This document shows, in pieces, positions 7,460 to 15,455 of a DNA stretch of 64,000 nucleotides (within the stretch, counting starts at the first letter, position 1; each line of letters opens with the position of its first letter). The notes under the pieces were generated by a model that was given only the letters and a program-made list of their open reading frames with translations, was not told where the DNA came from and made no database searches. The stretch comes from Sulfitobacter sp. JL08 (GTDB lineage Bacteria > Pseudomonadota > Alphaproteobacteria > Rhodobacterales > Rhodobacteraceae): contig NZ_CP025815.1 of assembly GCF_003352045.1 (NCBI RefSeq), forward strand, positions 1,736,001 through 1,800,000. Direction: 5' to 3'. Position numbers and translations under genes: made by a program.

Positions 7460-7630
7460 TTATGCTGCGCCTTTGTTAAGCACAGCGTCGATTTCGGCTT
7501 CATTCCAATAAAGGCGTGAGCCGAGTTTTACCGGCTTGGGCAAGCGGCCGAATTCAACGTCCCGGTAAATGGTCGTGCGCCCTCTGCCGCCAAGTTTGGC
7601 CTGAAGGTCGCGGAAGGATAGATAGCGCAT
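7460..7630 (-). CDS. AlpA-family helix-turn-helix regulator / excisionase-like
   Basis: 56 residues from ATG 7630 (GGAG about 10 bases upstream). It has the AlpA pattern: LSFRDLQAKLGGRGRTTIYRDVEFGRLPKPVKLGSRLYWNEAEIDAVL in which a winged-helix recognition helix (TTIYRDV) is followed by 'P-x-P-x-x-(L/I)-G' and the 'W-x-x-x-E-(I/V)-x-x' strand-helix. In P4-like and PICI-like islands AlpA proteins activate the integrase or replication module and help excision. Here it stands between the split gene and the small-gene cassette. Confidence 0.82.
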   Translation of the reverse strand: MRYLSFRDLQAKLGGRGRTTIYRDVEFGRLPKPVKLGSRLYWNEAEIDAVLNKGAA

Positions 7631-7691
7631 TAGCGTGCTCCATGTTGTATCGCTAAACAACGTGGTACATTAATGCGGACGGGACAGTGGC

Positions 7692-8498
7692 CTAGGTGTC
7701 CCGAATTTGTTTATGGCGCTGCCATTGTTTCTTGATCGCCTGCCATCCCCCCAGGCCTTCTTTTTCACAAATGCGTGCGGATTGATCCAATCCAAACTTA
7801 TCTATCAAGCTAGCCAATCGTTCGAAGCGTGCATCACGAAGACTGCGATGTTGCAAATTGGTTGATTCAGCAGCGGCCTGGAGGCCAGATTTAACCTTGA
7901 GTCCCGTTAACGCGGCCCCTTCGAACTTTTTCTTTTCTATAGCCTCGCAAGACTTACCGATTTCCAATGCATAGAGTGCGATATTTTGAATTGCTGAACC
8001 CAAAAAACCGCGGCTACTCTTTTTGCTAGCCACGCTTTTCATAGCGTCGCGCCATTCCGCCATGTAACCTTCGTTATACAGGTGTAATATATATAGGGCG
8101 TGCCAAAACGGAGTGTTTAACTCGAAGCTGTCAATAAAGAAATGTTGTCGTAAAGGCTTTGTACGAAATAGATTGTAGTCACTTACACTTAGTTGTTCTG
8201 TAACTACGAATTTGCGGGCGGGTTCCCCGGCATTGTGAAACTCCATTTGTATGTCTTCGGCAGCTTGAATATTGGTAACAACTAGGCTGGGTTCGGTCTG
8301 GCCTAATACTAAATATTGTTCAGAATTATTTCGCCATTCTTCAAAGAGCGTTTTTTTCACTTGATGAATTTGTCCGCTGTCACGCTCAATGTACAAATAT
8401 GTTGAGTCCCAACCTTCGTAATCCAGCCCCCAATCCTTAAGAACACGAATTGCCAAACTTACCGGTTCGTTCAGCGGATTCCCAATTGGGATTGTTTT
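7692..8498 (-). pseudogene. C-terminal fragment of an island gene split by the left IS copy
   Basis: The open frame from 8513 uses a TTG inside the IS end; its native part begins at AAAACAATCCC (8498 downward). Joining it across the IS to 9673-9970 after removing one TTTT target copy restores a single 366-residue frame: the N-terminal piece ends LPPPFEK and this piece continues TIPIGNPLNEP. The protein is not recognised. The visible C-terminus is helical with HRSLRDARFERLASLIDKFGL and a Trp/Lys/Arg-rich tail. Base composition is AT-richer than the core genome. Possible island cargo, perhaps host interaction; no motif supports a function. Confidence 0.8.
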
Positions 8499-9672
8499 GG
8501 AAAGTCTGATCAACGCCTTCGGCTTCGCCGCCGTGCCGGCTTGAAGGTAGTTTGGGGCGTCAGACGTCCCATTTCCAGCGATTTTCCCGCTGTTTCGGCC
8601 GCCTGAGTGGCGGTTTCGGCGTTTTTGGGCAGACTCTGCCTCATGCTGCCAGCTTTCTCCGGGTCATGAACAGGTTGCCGAGGGCGAAGAGCGTGAACAG
8701 ATGCGCCCGGTTCTTGGCCAGCCCACGGTAGCGCGTCTTCACGTGGCCGAACTGGCGCTTCAGGATCCGGAACGGGTGCTCAACCTTGGCCCGGACCTTT
8801 GCGATGATCCGGTTGATCTGCACGTCGAGCGGATCCAGTTCGCCACCTTTGGGTGCCTTGCGCATCACGCCCCAGAACCGGCCTGCATCCTTGGTGAAGG
8901 CCGCCTCTCGTTCGGAATGCACGTAGCCCTTGTCCGCCCAGACGGATGTTTCGTTGCCGTGCAGCAGTTCGTCCCAGACCTGGCTATCGTGGGTCTTGGC
9001 AGTGGTGGTCTCCAGGCTGTGGACGATGCCGCTGTCTGCATCGACGCCAACATGGGCCTTCATGCCGAAGTACCAGTCATTACCCTTCTTGGTGGATGAC
9101 ATCTCGGGATCGCGGGCCTTGGCTTCATTCTTGGTCGAGGACGGCGCATCGATGATCGTCGCATCCACCAACGTGCCAGAGCGCAGCGTGACGCCCTTGT
9201 CGGCAAGATAGGCATTCACCTCGGCAAACAGCTTCTCGGTCAGCTGATGCTTCTCCAGCAGGTGCCGGAAGTTCAGGATCGTTGTTTCGTCGGGGATGCG
9301 GTCATCGCCAAGCTCGATACCGGCAAACCGGCGCATGGCCTCGCTGTCATACAGGCTCTCTTCGGCCATCGGATCGCTCAGCGCGTACCAGCTCTGAAGG
9401 AAATACACTCGCAGCATCGTCTCCAGTGGCATCGGTGGCCGACCACCCTTTGACCCAACCTTCGGATAGTGCGGCTCGATCAGCGCCAACAGACGACCCC
9501 AAGGCACCACCGCATCCATCTCCGACAGGAACTTCTCGCGGCGCGTCACCTTCTTCTTCACCGCATCACCAAGGCCGGGAATGGCAGGCTGTTTGGGCAT
9601 CGGCGGGCTCCTCTCTCATCCGCAGAAACCATACCAAATCACGCCAAAATGGGGAAGTTCTTCAGAGATTCC
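8499..9672 (-). mobile_element. IS5-family insertion sequence, left copy (1174 bp)
   Basis: Ends carry an imperfect 16-bp terminal inverted repeat GGAANNTCTGANNAAC. The target duplication is TTTT (8495-8498 and 9673-9676). It contains one transposase gene. The two copies in this window differ, as far as read, only at the fifth base of the left end (A here, C in the other copy) and at one base 44-45 bp from the right end. Confidence 0.92.
8641..9600 (-). CDS. IS5-family transposase (left copy)
   Basis: 319 residues, MPKQPAIPGLGD at the start. It shows the IS5 layout: an N-terminal DNA-binding part (REKFLSEMDAVVPW, LETMLRVYFLQSWY), then the DDE catalytic core with LVDATIIDAP, a second Asp in HVGVDADSG...KTHDSQ, and a C-terminal YREKAE-type helix read here as KVRAKVEHPFRILKRQFGHVKTRYRGL. 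Length and motifs are complete, so it is probably active. The same protein is encoded at 10157-11116. Confidence 0.93.
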   Translation of the reverse strand: MPKQPAIPGLGDAVKKKVTRREKFLSEMDAVVPWGRLLALIEPHYPKVGSKGGRPPMPLETMLRVYFLQSWYALSDPMAEESLYDSEAMRRFAGIELGDDRIPDETTILNFRHLLEKHQLTEKLFAEVNAYLADKGVTLRSGTLVDATIIDAPSSTKNEAKARDPEMSSTKKGNDWYFGMKAHVGVDADSGIVHSLETTTAKTHDSQVWDELLHGNETSVWADKGYVHSEREAAFTKDAGRFWGVMRKAPKGGELDPLDVQINRIIAKVRAKVEHPFRILKRQFGHVKTRYRGLAKNRAHLFTLFALGNLFMTRRKLAA

Positions 9673-9970
9673 TTTTCTCGAACGGTGGCGGCAGCGGTTC
9701 TGCCCGACATCTTGCTTCAGAGTTGACGATTTGCCAAAGGCTTAGCAAATGCCTCTGGCTACTAGTTTTGGTCTCTTGGAATAATATCGGGCCTTCGAAA
9801 GTTTCGACGCCATGGCCTCTTTCTCTTTTTGGCAGTAATCGCCAAACTTCGCACCCAAGCGCGTAAAGATCGCCATGGCTCATTTTCTGAACAATGCTTA
9901 CGGCGATTCCAATATCTTTTTCGGAAATGAGAAAACTTAGAGTTCTGCGTGCATCGTCGGTAATACTCAT
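9662..9970 (-). pseudogene. N-terminal fragment of the island gene split by the left IS copy
   Basis: Begins MSITDDARRTLSFLISEKD at ATG 9970 and runs in native sequence to 9673. The last residues (RNL) and the stop come from the IS end. In the sequence restored without the right IS copy, the ATG overlaps the integrase stop as ATGA, so this gene was once the second gene of an int operon. Residues 30-65 contain GDLYALGCEVWRLLPKRERGHGVETFEGPILF; no known family was recognised. Confidence 0.78.
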
Positions 9971-10014
9971 TTTGCACGAACATCTAGGCAAACGACAACA
10001 TTAGGTTTTTCTAA

Positions 10015-11188
10015 GGAACGTCTGATCAACGCCTTCGGCTTCGCCGCCGTGCCGGCTTGAAGGTAGTTTGGGGCGTCAGACGTCCCATTTCCAGCGATTT
10101 TCCCGCTGTTTCGGCCGCCTGAGTGGCGGTTTCGGCGTTTTTGGGCAGACTCTGCCTCATGCTGCCAGCTTTCTCCGGGTCATGAACAGGTTGCCGAGGG
10201 CGAAGAGCGTGAACAGATGCGCCCGGTTCTTGGCCAGCCCACGGTAGCGCGTCTTCACGTGGCCGAACTGGCGCTTCAGGATCCGGAACGGGTGCTCAAC
10301 CTTGGCCCGGACCTTTGCGATGATCCGGTTGATCTGCACGTCGAGCGGATCCAGTTCGCCACCTTTGGGTGCCTTGCGCATCACGCCCCAGAACCGGCCT
10401 GCATCCTTGGTGAAGGCCGCCTCTCGTTCGGAATGCACGTAGCCCTTGTCCGCCCAGACGGATGTTTCGTTGCCGTGCAGCAGTTCGTCCCAGACCTGGC
10501 TATCGTGGGTCTTGGCAGTGGTGGTCTCCAGGCTGTGGACGATGCCGCTGTCTGCATCGACGCCAACATGGGCCTTCATGCCGAAGTACCAGTCATTACC
10601 CTTCTTGGTGGATGACATCTCGGGATCGCGGGCCTTGGCTTCATTCTTGGTCGAGGACGGCGCATCGATGATCGTCGCATCCACCAACGTGCCAGAGCGC
10701 AGCGTGACGCCCTTGTCGGCAAGATAGGCATTCACCTCGGCAAACAGCTTCTCGGTCAGCTGATGCTTCTCCAGCAGGTGCCGGAAGTTCAGGATCGTTG
10801 TTTCGTCGGGGATGCGGTCATCGCCAAGCTCGATACCGGCAAACCGGCGCATGGCCTCGCTGTCATACAGGCTCTCTTCGGCCATCGGATCGCTCAGCGC
10901 GTACCAGCTCTGAAGGAAATACACTCGCAGCATCGTCTCCAGTGGCATCGGTGGCCGACCACCCTTTGACCCAACCTTCGGATAGTGCGGCTCGATCAGC
11001 GCCAACAGACGACCCCAAGGCACCACCGCATCCATCTCCGACAGGAACTTCTCGCGGCGCGTCACCTTCTTCTTCACCGCATCACCAAGGCCGGGAATGG
11101 CAGGCTGTTTGGGCATCGGCGGGCTCCTCTCTCATCCGCAGAAACCATACCAAATCAAGCCAAAATGGGGAAGTTCTTCAGAGATTCC
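10015..11188 (-). mobile_element. IS5-family insertion sequence, right copy (1174 bp)
   Basis: Same ends and length as the left copy, in the same orientation. The target duplication is CTAA (10011-10014 and 11189-11192), which fits the YTAR preference of IS5-type elements. It landed in the last codons of the integrase gene. Because it and the left copy have different target duplications, they are two independent insertions, not a composite transposon. Confidence 0.92.
10157..11116 (-). CDS. IS5-family transposase (right copy)
   Basis: 319 residues, identical in translation to the transposase at 8641-9600. The flanking non-coding IS sequence (SD side GAGAGGAGCCCGCCG before the start) is also the same. 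Identity of the two copies points to very recent transposition within this genome. Confidence 0.93.
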   Translation of the reverse strand: MPKQPAIPGLGDAVKKKVTRREKFLSEMDAVVPWGRLLALIEPHYPKVGSKGGRPPMPLETMLRVYFLQSWYALSDPMAEESLYDSEAMRRFAGIELGDDRIPDETTILNFRHLLEKHQLTEKLFAEVNAYLADKGVTLRSGTLVDATIIDAPSSTKNEAKARDPEMSSTKKGNDWYFGMKAHVGVDADSGIVHSLETTTAKTHDSQVWDELLHGNETSVWADKGYVHSEREAAFTKDAGRFWGVMRKAPKGGELDPLDVQINRIIAKVRAKVEHPFRILKRQFGHVKTRYRGLAKNRAHLFTLFALGNLFMTRRKLAA

Positions 11189-12344
11189 CTAACAGGCAGT
11201 TTGCCCAACGCTCCATCAGCGCGCGCCGCTGTTCAAGAAAATCCGTACGCCTATAGGCCCGCTCCACAGAACCGCCAACTGTATGCCCAAGGCAGGTTTC
11301 AGCCACGTCATGCGGCGTGTTGGTGGTTTCGGCGACCCAATCCCGAAAAGACGACCGGAACCCATGCGGACGTTCAGCCATGCCACGCCGTTCCATTAGA
11401 CGTGACATTGTGGCGTCAGAAATCACGCCCTTGCGAACGCTTGGGAACAAGAACCCGTCGCGCTGAAACGCAGAGGCTTGCTCAATCACGTCCAGCGCCT
11501 CCCGCGACAATGGCACCCGAAAATCGCTGGTGGCGTCCTTGCGGCCTTTCATCATTTCTGCCGGGATAGTCCAGATGTCGCCTTCGATCTGGTCTAGGCG
11601 CATGAACCGCAATGGCCGTGAACGTACAGCCGTCAGAATGAGAAGACGCAATGCCAGATGGGTTACGGAACCATCAGTTAGCGTTTGATAGAATTGCGGC
11701 ACGTCCTGCCAGTGCAAGGCCGGTACGTTCTGCGTCTTGTGGCGCTGTTTGCCTAAAAGCGCCTTGGCCTTGTCGGTTGCTTGTAAGTCAACGTCCAAGC
11801 CCAGCGCCGCCGCGTGGCGCATGCATATGCTCAGACGGTTCATGGCCTTTTGCGCGGTATGGGCTTTTTCATGCCAGATGGGGGCCAGTGTGTCGCGAAT
11901 ATCGCGCTGGTCGATCTGCGACACAGGCATCTTACCTAGCTTCGGTAGTACATGTAGCTCGAGCGGGCTAAACCAACGCCCAGCCTCACCGTCACCCTTC
12001 AGTTCCGCTTTGCGGCTTTCGAAAGCATCAAGCGCGACGTCTCTTAGAATGTACATGTTATTTTCAGCTTCGCGCTGCTGGCGCTCACGTTCCTTGATGG
12101 CGTCCTTGCCTTCGCGCAGAACCGCATGCCACTTGTCGGCCTCGTCACGCGCGGCTTTCAATGACACATCAGGAAAGCCGCCAAGCCCCATCTCGTGCCG
12201 CCGCCCGAAAATCGTATAGCGCAGAAACCATTGAGAGCCACCGTCCCGCCGCATGTGGAACCAAAGCCCGCCACCGTCCGAGTATTTGCCAGGAGGTTTG
12301 GCCTTCAGTTCTGCGTTTGTAAGCTTGTGTTTTGGTCGAGCCAT
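11178..12344 (-). CDS. int: P4-type tyrosine recombinase (integrase), 3' end altered by IS
   Basis: 388 residues. The N-terminal arm-binding domain has the DUF4102 pattern (KLTNAELKAKPPGKYSDGGG). A SAM-like core-binding region lies at about 105-185. Catalytic residues are R241 (LTAVRS), H327-x-x-R330 (HGFR), H354 (LGHT) and Y364 (ERAYRR). The last three codons (GNL) and stop come from the right IS copy. Restoring the site gives a frame that ends EKPNVVVCLDVRAK after ...NCLL, 399 residues in all, with the stop overlapping the next gene's ATG. The catalytic core is intact, so activity may survive. It is the enzyme expected to have integrated the island at tRNA-Leu. Confidence 0.92.
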   Translation of the reverse strand: MARPKHKLTNAELKAKPPGKYSDGGGLWFHMRRDGGSQWFLRYTIFGRRHEMGLGGFPDVSLKAARDEADKWHAVLREGKDAIKERERQQREAENNMYILRDVALDAFESRKAELKGDGEAGRWFSPLELHVLPKLGKMPVSQIDQRDIRDTLAPIWHEKAHTAQKAMNRLSICMRHAAALGLDVDLQATDKAKALLGKQRHKTQNVPALHWQDVPQFYQTLTDGSVTHLALRLLILTAVRSRPLRFMRLDQIEGDIWTIPAEMMKGRKDATSDFRVPLSREALDVIEQASAFQRDGFLFPSVRKGVISDATMSRLMERRGMAERPHGFRSSFRDWVAETTNTPHDVAETCLGHTVGGSVERAYRRTDFLEQRRALMERWANCLLGNL

Positions 12345-12348
12345 TTTC

Positions 12349-12369
12349 TATCCACCCTGCTATCCACCT
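12349..12369 (+). repeat. Right arm-type repeat of the island, over the int 5' region
   Basis: TATCCACCCTGCTATCCACC plus T, matching 2040-2060 at 19 of 21 positions and in the same orientation. It lies 4 bases upstream of the int start codon, so integrase binding there could also repress int. Position relative to attR (119 bp) makes an arm-type site plausible. Confidence 0.6.
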
Positions 12370-12386
12370 CTATATATGGTATATAG
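12370..12386. promoter_or_regulatory. Inverted repeat CTATATA-TGG-TATATAG upstream of int
   Basis: Seven-base perfect arms around TGG, 26-42 bases upstream of the int start. The AT-rich arms include TATATAG, so this may be the int promoter -10 region, an operator, or an excisionase site. The choice cannot be made from sequence. Confidence 0.4.
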
Positions 12387-12487
12387 TGGGGCACAATGGA
12401 ATAGGGTGAAACAGTTATATTATTGTATTTAAGCATTTTTTGTAAAATCGCATGTCCCATGGGATACCAAGATATAGTAATTCAATG

Positions 12488-12503
12488 CCCTTCACCCGCA
12501 CCA
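12488..12503 (+). other. attR core
   Basis: CCCTTCACCCGCACCA, identical to 1969-1984, placed between int and the porin gene. It retains only the T-arm end, acceptor half and CCA of the tRNA, with no other tRNA sequence before it. It is therefore the second boundary of the island. Confidence 0.85.
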
Positions 12504-12637
12504 CCTTCCCCTTTGTTCCGAGTGATGTGACAACTGCGACTTCCCGCGCTACGGGTGGGTATGTTACGTTTCCCGCATAGGCTGTTTCGGTCGACCGGGA
12601 TGGCGCGCCGAGAATTACAATAACAAAGGACACTCCG

Positions 12638-13738
12638 ATGCCCCGTACCGCCACCGCCCTGATCGCTGTTTTGTTGTCCTCAACCGCCGGTTCCGCACTG
12701 GCTGAGTTTCGCTATGACGTGGATGGTGGTGGTTCTGTGCTGTTTTACGGGCAGTTTGATCCGGCCTTTCTGTATTTTGATGACGGTGTAGAAAGCTATC
12801 GCAATCTTGTCGACAACGTGAATTCCAACAGCCGGTTCGGATTGGATTTTACCCAGCAATACGGAGAAAATACCTTTCGGTTCAATTTTGAATCCGCGTT
12901 CGGGTTTCGCGGGTCGGCCGGGGTGAGCCAGTTGTTCAAGGTCGATGAGTTCGATTGGGATCGCACCAATATCCGCAAGGTCGATTTCAGCCTGAAAACA
13001 CCGATATACGGTACTTTTTATGTCGGGCAGGGCAGCATGGCGACGGATGGTGTGGCCGAAAACGATCTGTCGGGTACGACGCTGGTGACGTATTCGTCGA
13101 TTTCGGATACGGCGGGTGCATACCTGTTCCGAACATCCGCCGGCGCGTTGTCTACCGTGGCGATCGGGGCGGTATTCAGTGATCTGGACAGCGGGCGGCG
13201 CGGCCGGATCCGGTATGACACACCCAGCTTTGCCGGATTCAGCCTGTCCGCTGCCTATGGCGAGGAAATTCTGGACCCTAACATAAACGCGACGTTTTCA
13301 GACATCGCGCTGAAGTACAACGAAACGTTGGGTGATTTCAAAGTGAATGCGGGGATCGCGTATTCCTATCGAGACGGCGATACGTTCAATCAGGAAGACA
13401 CGTTCGGATCAGTCTCTGTGCTGCACAGTTCGGGTTTTAACGGCACGCTTGCCACCGGCAGTCGCGACGGAGGTGGCAAATACGGATACGTCAAGCTGGG
13501 CTATATCGGCAATTGGATCGGGGCGGGTACAACGGCGATTTCTGTAGATTATTACGACGGCAGCGATTTTCTGGTGGCCGGATCGTCTTCGGAAAGTTTC
13601 GGAATTGGCGCGGTGCAAAAGATCGACCGCCTGAACTTGGAGGCGTATCTGGGCTATCGGTCCTATGCCTACAGTCAGGTCGGGGCTTCGTTCAGGGATG
13701 CAGAGTCGGTTCTGTTTGGCGCACGTTTCAAATTCTGA
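12638..13738 (+). CDS. Outer-membrane porin
   Basis: 366 residues with a signal peptide (MPRTATALIAVLLSSTAGSALA) and a mature part rich in alternating beta strands, Gly and Asp. Examples are FRYDVDGGGSVLFYGQFDPAFLYFDDG at the start and YLGYRSYAYSQVG, ending in FGARFKF with the C-terminal Phe typical of BAM substrates. The start at 12638 has AAAGGA upstream. It is the first gene beyond the island. The family call is Gram-negative porin by pattern; the substrate is unknown. Confidence 0.85.
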   Translation: MPRTATALIAVLLSSTAGSALAEFRYDVDGGGSVLFYGQFDPAFLYFDDGVESYRNLVDNVNSNSRFGLDFTQQYGENTFRFNFESAFGFRGSAGVSQLFKVDEFDWDRTNIRKVDFSLKTPIYGTFYVGQGSMATDGVAENDLSGTTLVTYSSISDTAGAYLFRTSAGALSTVAIGAVFSDLDSGRRGRIRYDTPSFAGFSLSAAYGEEILDPNINATFSDIALKYNETLGDFKVNAGIAYSYRDGDTFNQEDTFGSVSVLHSSGFNGTLATGSRDGGGKYGYVKLGYIGNWIGAGTTAISVDYYDGSDFLVAGSSSESFGIGAVQKIDRLNLEAYLGYRSYAYSQVGASFRDAESVLFGARFKF

Positions 13739-13901
13739 AGCCAAGAGATGCTGCGCTGAACCCATGGTTTTTTGCGCCTTCTTGCGCAACAGACCGGTTG
13801 AGCGCGCAATGCCCCTTGCGCAGGCTGTTGCGGACCAATAGAAGGCCCCAAATTTGCATGGCGTGCGGTCCGCGCGCGCACAAACCTATGGGGAACATTT
13901 G

Positions 13902-15233
13902 ATGCAGGTCACAGAGACGCTGAACGAAGGTCTGAAACGCGCCTATTCCATTACCGTCACCGGTGCCGAGCTGGACGCGAAGGTGCTGGAAAAGCTGAAA
14001 GAGGCCCAGCCCGAAGTCGAGATGAAGGGCTTTCGCAAGGGCAAAGTGCCGATGGCATTGCTGAAAAAGCAGTTCGGCCAGCGAGTGCTGGGCGAAGCCA
14101 TGCAGGAAGCGATCGACGGCGCGATGAAAGAACACTTTGATGCCAGCGGCGATCGTCCTGCACTGCAGCCCGAGGTCAAAATGACCAACGAGAACTGGAA
14201 CGAAGGCGACGACGTTCTGGTCGACATGAGCTATGAAGCGCTGCCCGACATTCCCGAAGTTGATTTCAAGAAAATCAAACTGGAAAAGCTGGTCGCGAAA
14301 GCGGACGACAAGGCTGTTGACGAAGCGTTGGAAAATCTGGCCGAAAGCGCGCAGGATTTCAAGGATCGCAAGAAAGGCAGCAAAGCCAAGGACGGCGACC
14401 AGATCGTGATGGATTTCGTCGGCAAGGTCGACGGTGACGCTTTTGAAGGCGGATCAGCCGAAGATTACCCGCTGGTTCTGGGATCGAATTCGTTCATTCC
14501 GGGCTTTGAAGAACAGCTGGTCGGTGTCAAAGCCGGTGAAGAAAAAACGGTGACCGTGACGTTCCCCGCGGAATACCAAGCCGATCATCTGGCCGGGAAA
14601 GAAGCCGTGTTCGATTGCACGATCAAGGCCGTCAAGGAACCGACAGCGGCCAAGATCGATGACGAACTGGCTAAGAAATTCGGCGCCGAGGATCTGGCCG
14701 CGCTGAAAGCACAGATCGCAGAGCGGTTGGAGGCGGAATACGCCGGTGCGGCACGCGCTGTGATGAAACGCGCCCTGCTTGACGAACTGGACAAGGCTGT
14801 TTCGTTCGAACTGCCCCCGTCTTTGGTTACTGCCGAGGCAGGCCAGATCGCACACCAGTTGTGGCACGAAGACAATCCGGACGTGGAAGGCCACGATCAC
14901 CCGGAAATCGAAACGACGGACGAACACACCAAGCTGGCTGAACGCCGCGTGCGTCTGGGCCTGCTGCTGGCCGAACTGGGCCGCAAGGCCGAGGTGGAAG
15001 TGACCGACGCGGAAATGACGCAGGCGATCATGAACCAGGCGCGCCAGTACCCCGGACAAGAGCGTCAGTTTTTTGAATTCGTTCAGCAAAACCAGCAGAT
15101 GCAACAGCAACTGCGTGCGCCGCTGTTCGAAGACAAGGTTGTCGATTACGTGTTCGAACTGGCCGAAGTGAAAGACAAGAAAGTGAACAAGGACGCTTTG
15201 CAAAAGGCGGTTGAGGCACTTGACGAAGAATAA
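13902..15233 (+). CDS. tig: Trigger factor, ribosome-associated chaperone/peptidyl-prolyl isomerase
   Basis: 443 residues from ATG 13902 (GGGGAA upstream). The ribosome-binding N-domain carries the signature GFRKGKVP (about 44-51) after EMK. A FKBP-type domain follows ([20 protein letters not shown]...[11 protein letters not shown]), then the long helical C-terminal chaperone domain. It folds nascent chains at the ribosome exit. It normally precedes clpP-clpX-lon in many bacteria, but not here, where it stands alone with its own terminator. Confidence 0.97.
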   Translation: MQVTETLNEGLKRAYSITVTGAELDAKVLEKLKEAQPEVEMKGFRKGKVPMALLKKQFGQRVLGEAMQEAIDGAMKEHFDASGDRPALQPEVKMTNENWNEGDDVLVDMSYEALPDIPEVDFKKIKLEKLVAKADDKAVDEALENLAESAQDFKDRKKGSKAKDGDQIVMDFVGKVDGDAFEGGSAEDYPLVLGSNSFIPGFEEQLVGVKAGEEKTVTVTFPAEYQADHLAGKEAVFDCTIKAVKEPTAAKIDDELAKKFGAEDLAALKAQIAERLEAEYAGAARAVMKRALLDELDKAVSFELPPSLVTAEAGQIAHQLWHEDNPDVEGHDHPEIETTDEHTKLAERRVRLGLLLAELGRKAEVEVTDAEMTQAIMNQARQYPGQERQFFEFVQQNQQMQQQLRAPLFEDKVVDYVFELAEVKDKKVNKDALQKAVEALDEE

Positions 15234-15257
15234 GCCGGATCACCGGTTTTGAAACAA

Positions 15258-15286
15258 GGGGCTGTCCTGCGGGGCAGCCCTTTTTC
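15258..15286 (+). terminator. Rho-independent terminator after tig
   Basis: GGGCTG (15259-15264) pairs with CAGCCC (15275-15280), followed by TTTTT. It lies 25 bases past the tig stop codon. Confidence 0.85.
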
Positions 15287-15455
15287 GTTGGGCCCGACAT
15301 ATCCATGCCACAACTGGCGCGAATGCAGGCAACACCGCTGCACATTCTCGCCCGGTGTGCGGCACAAATCTGCCCCTTTTAACCGCTTTAACGGTCAGGA
15401 CGTTGCGGGCGTTTTGCGGTCGCACCCTGTTGGGCAATTCCAAGGGTAAGGGCTT

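Larger units (their letters stand above)
1969..12503. mobile_element. Integrated genetic element in tRNA-Leu(UAG), about 10.5 kb
   Basis: The 16-bp sequence CCCTTCACCCGCACCA, the 3' end of tRNA-Leu, occurs at 1969-1984 and again at 12488-12503. Between them lie a P4-type tyrosine integrase, an AlpA-type regulator, small overlapping genes, a DUF3631 ATPase, an iteron-like cluster, cargo genes and two IS5-family copies. Immediately outside are tRNA-Leu on the left and a normal porin gene on the right. No capsid, terminase, relaxase or type IV secretion gene is seen. The element therefore looks like a satellite or a mobilisable/defective island rather than a prophage or a conjugative element. 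Confidence 0.88.

Noticed and set aside
8499-11188. Composite transposon made of two IS copies
   Set aside because: Each copy has its own target duplication, and the DNA between them is a fragment of an island gene continuous with the outside. They are independent insertions.
12415-12654. Minus-strand open frame over attR and the porin start
   Set aside because: It overlaps the porin start and the att core in the antisense direction; no supporting features.
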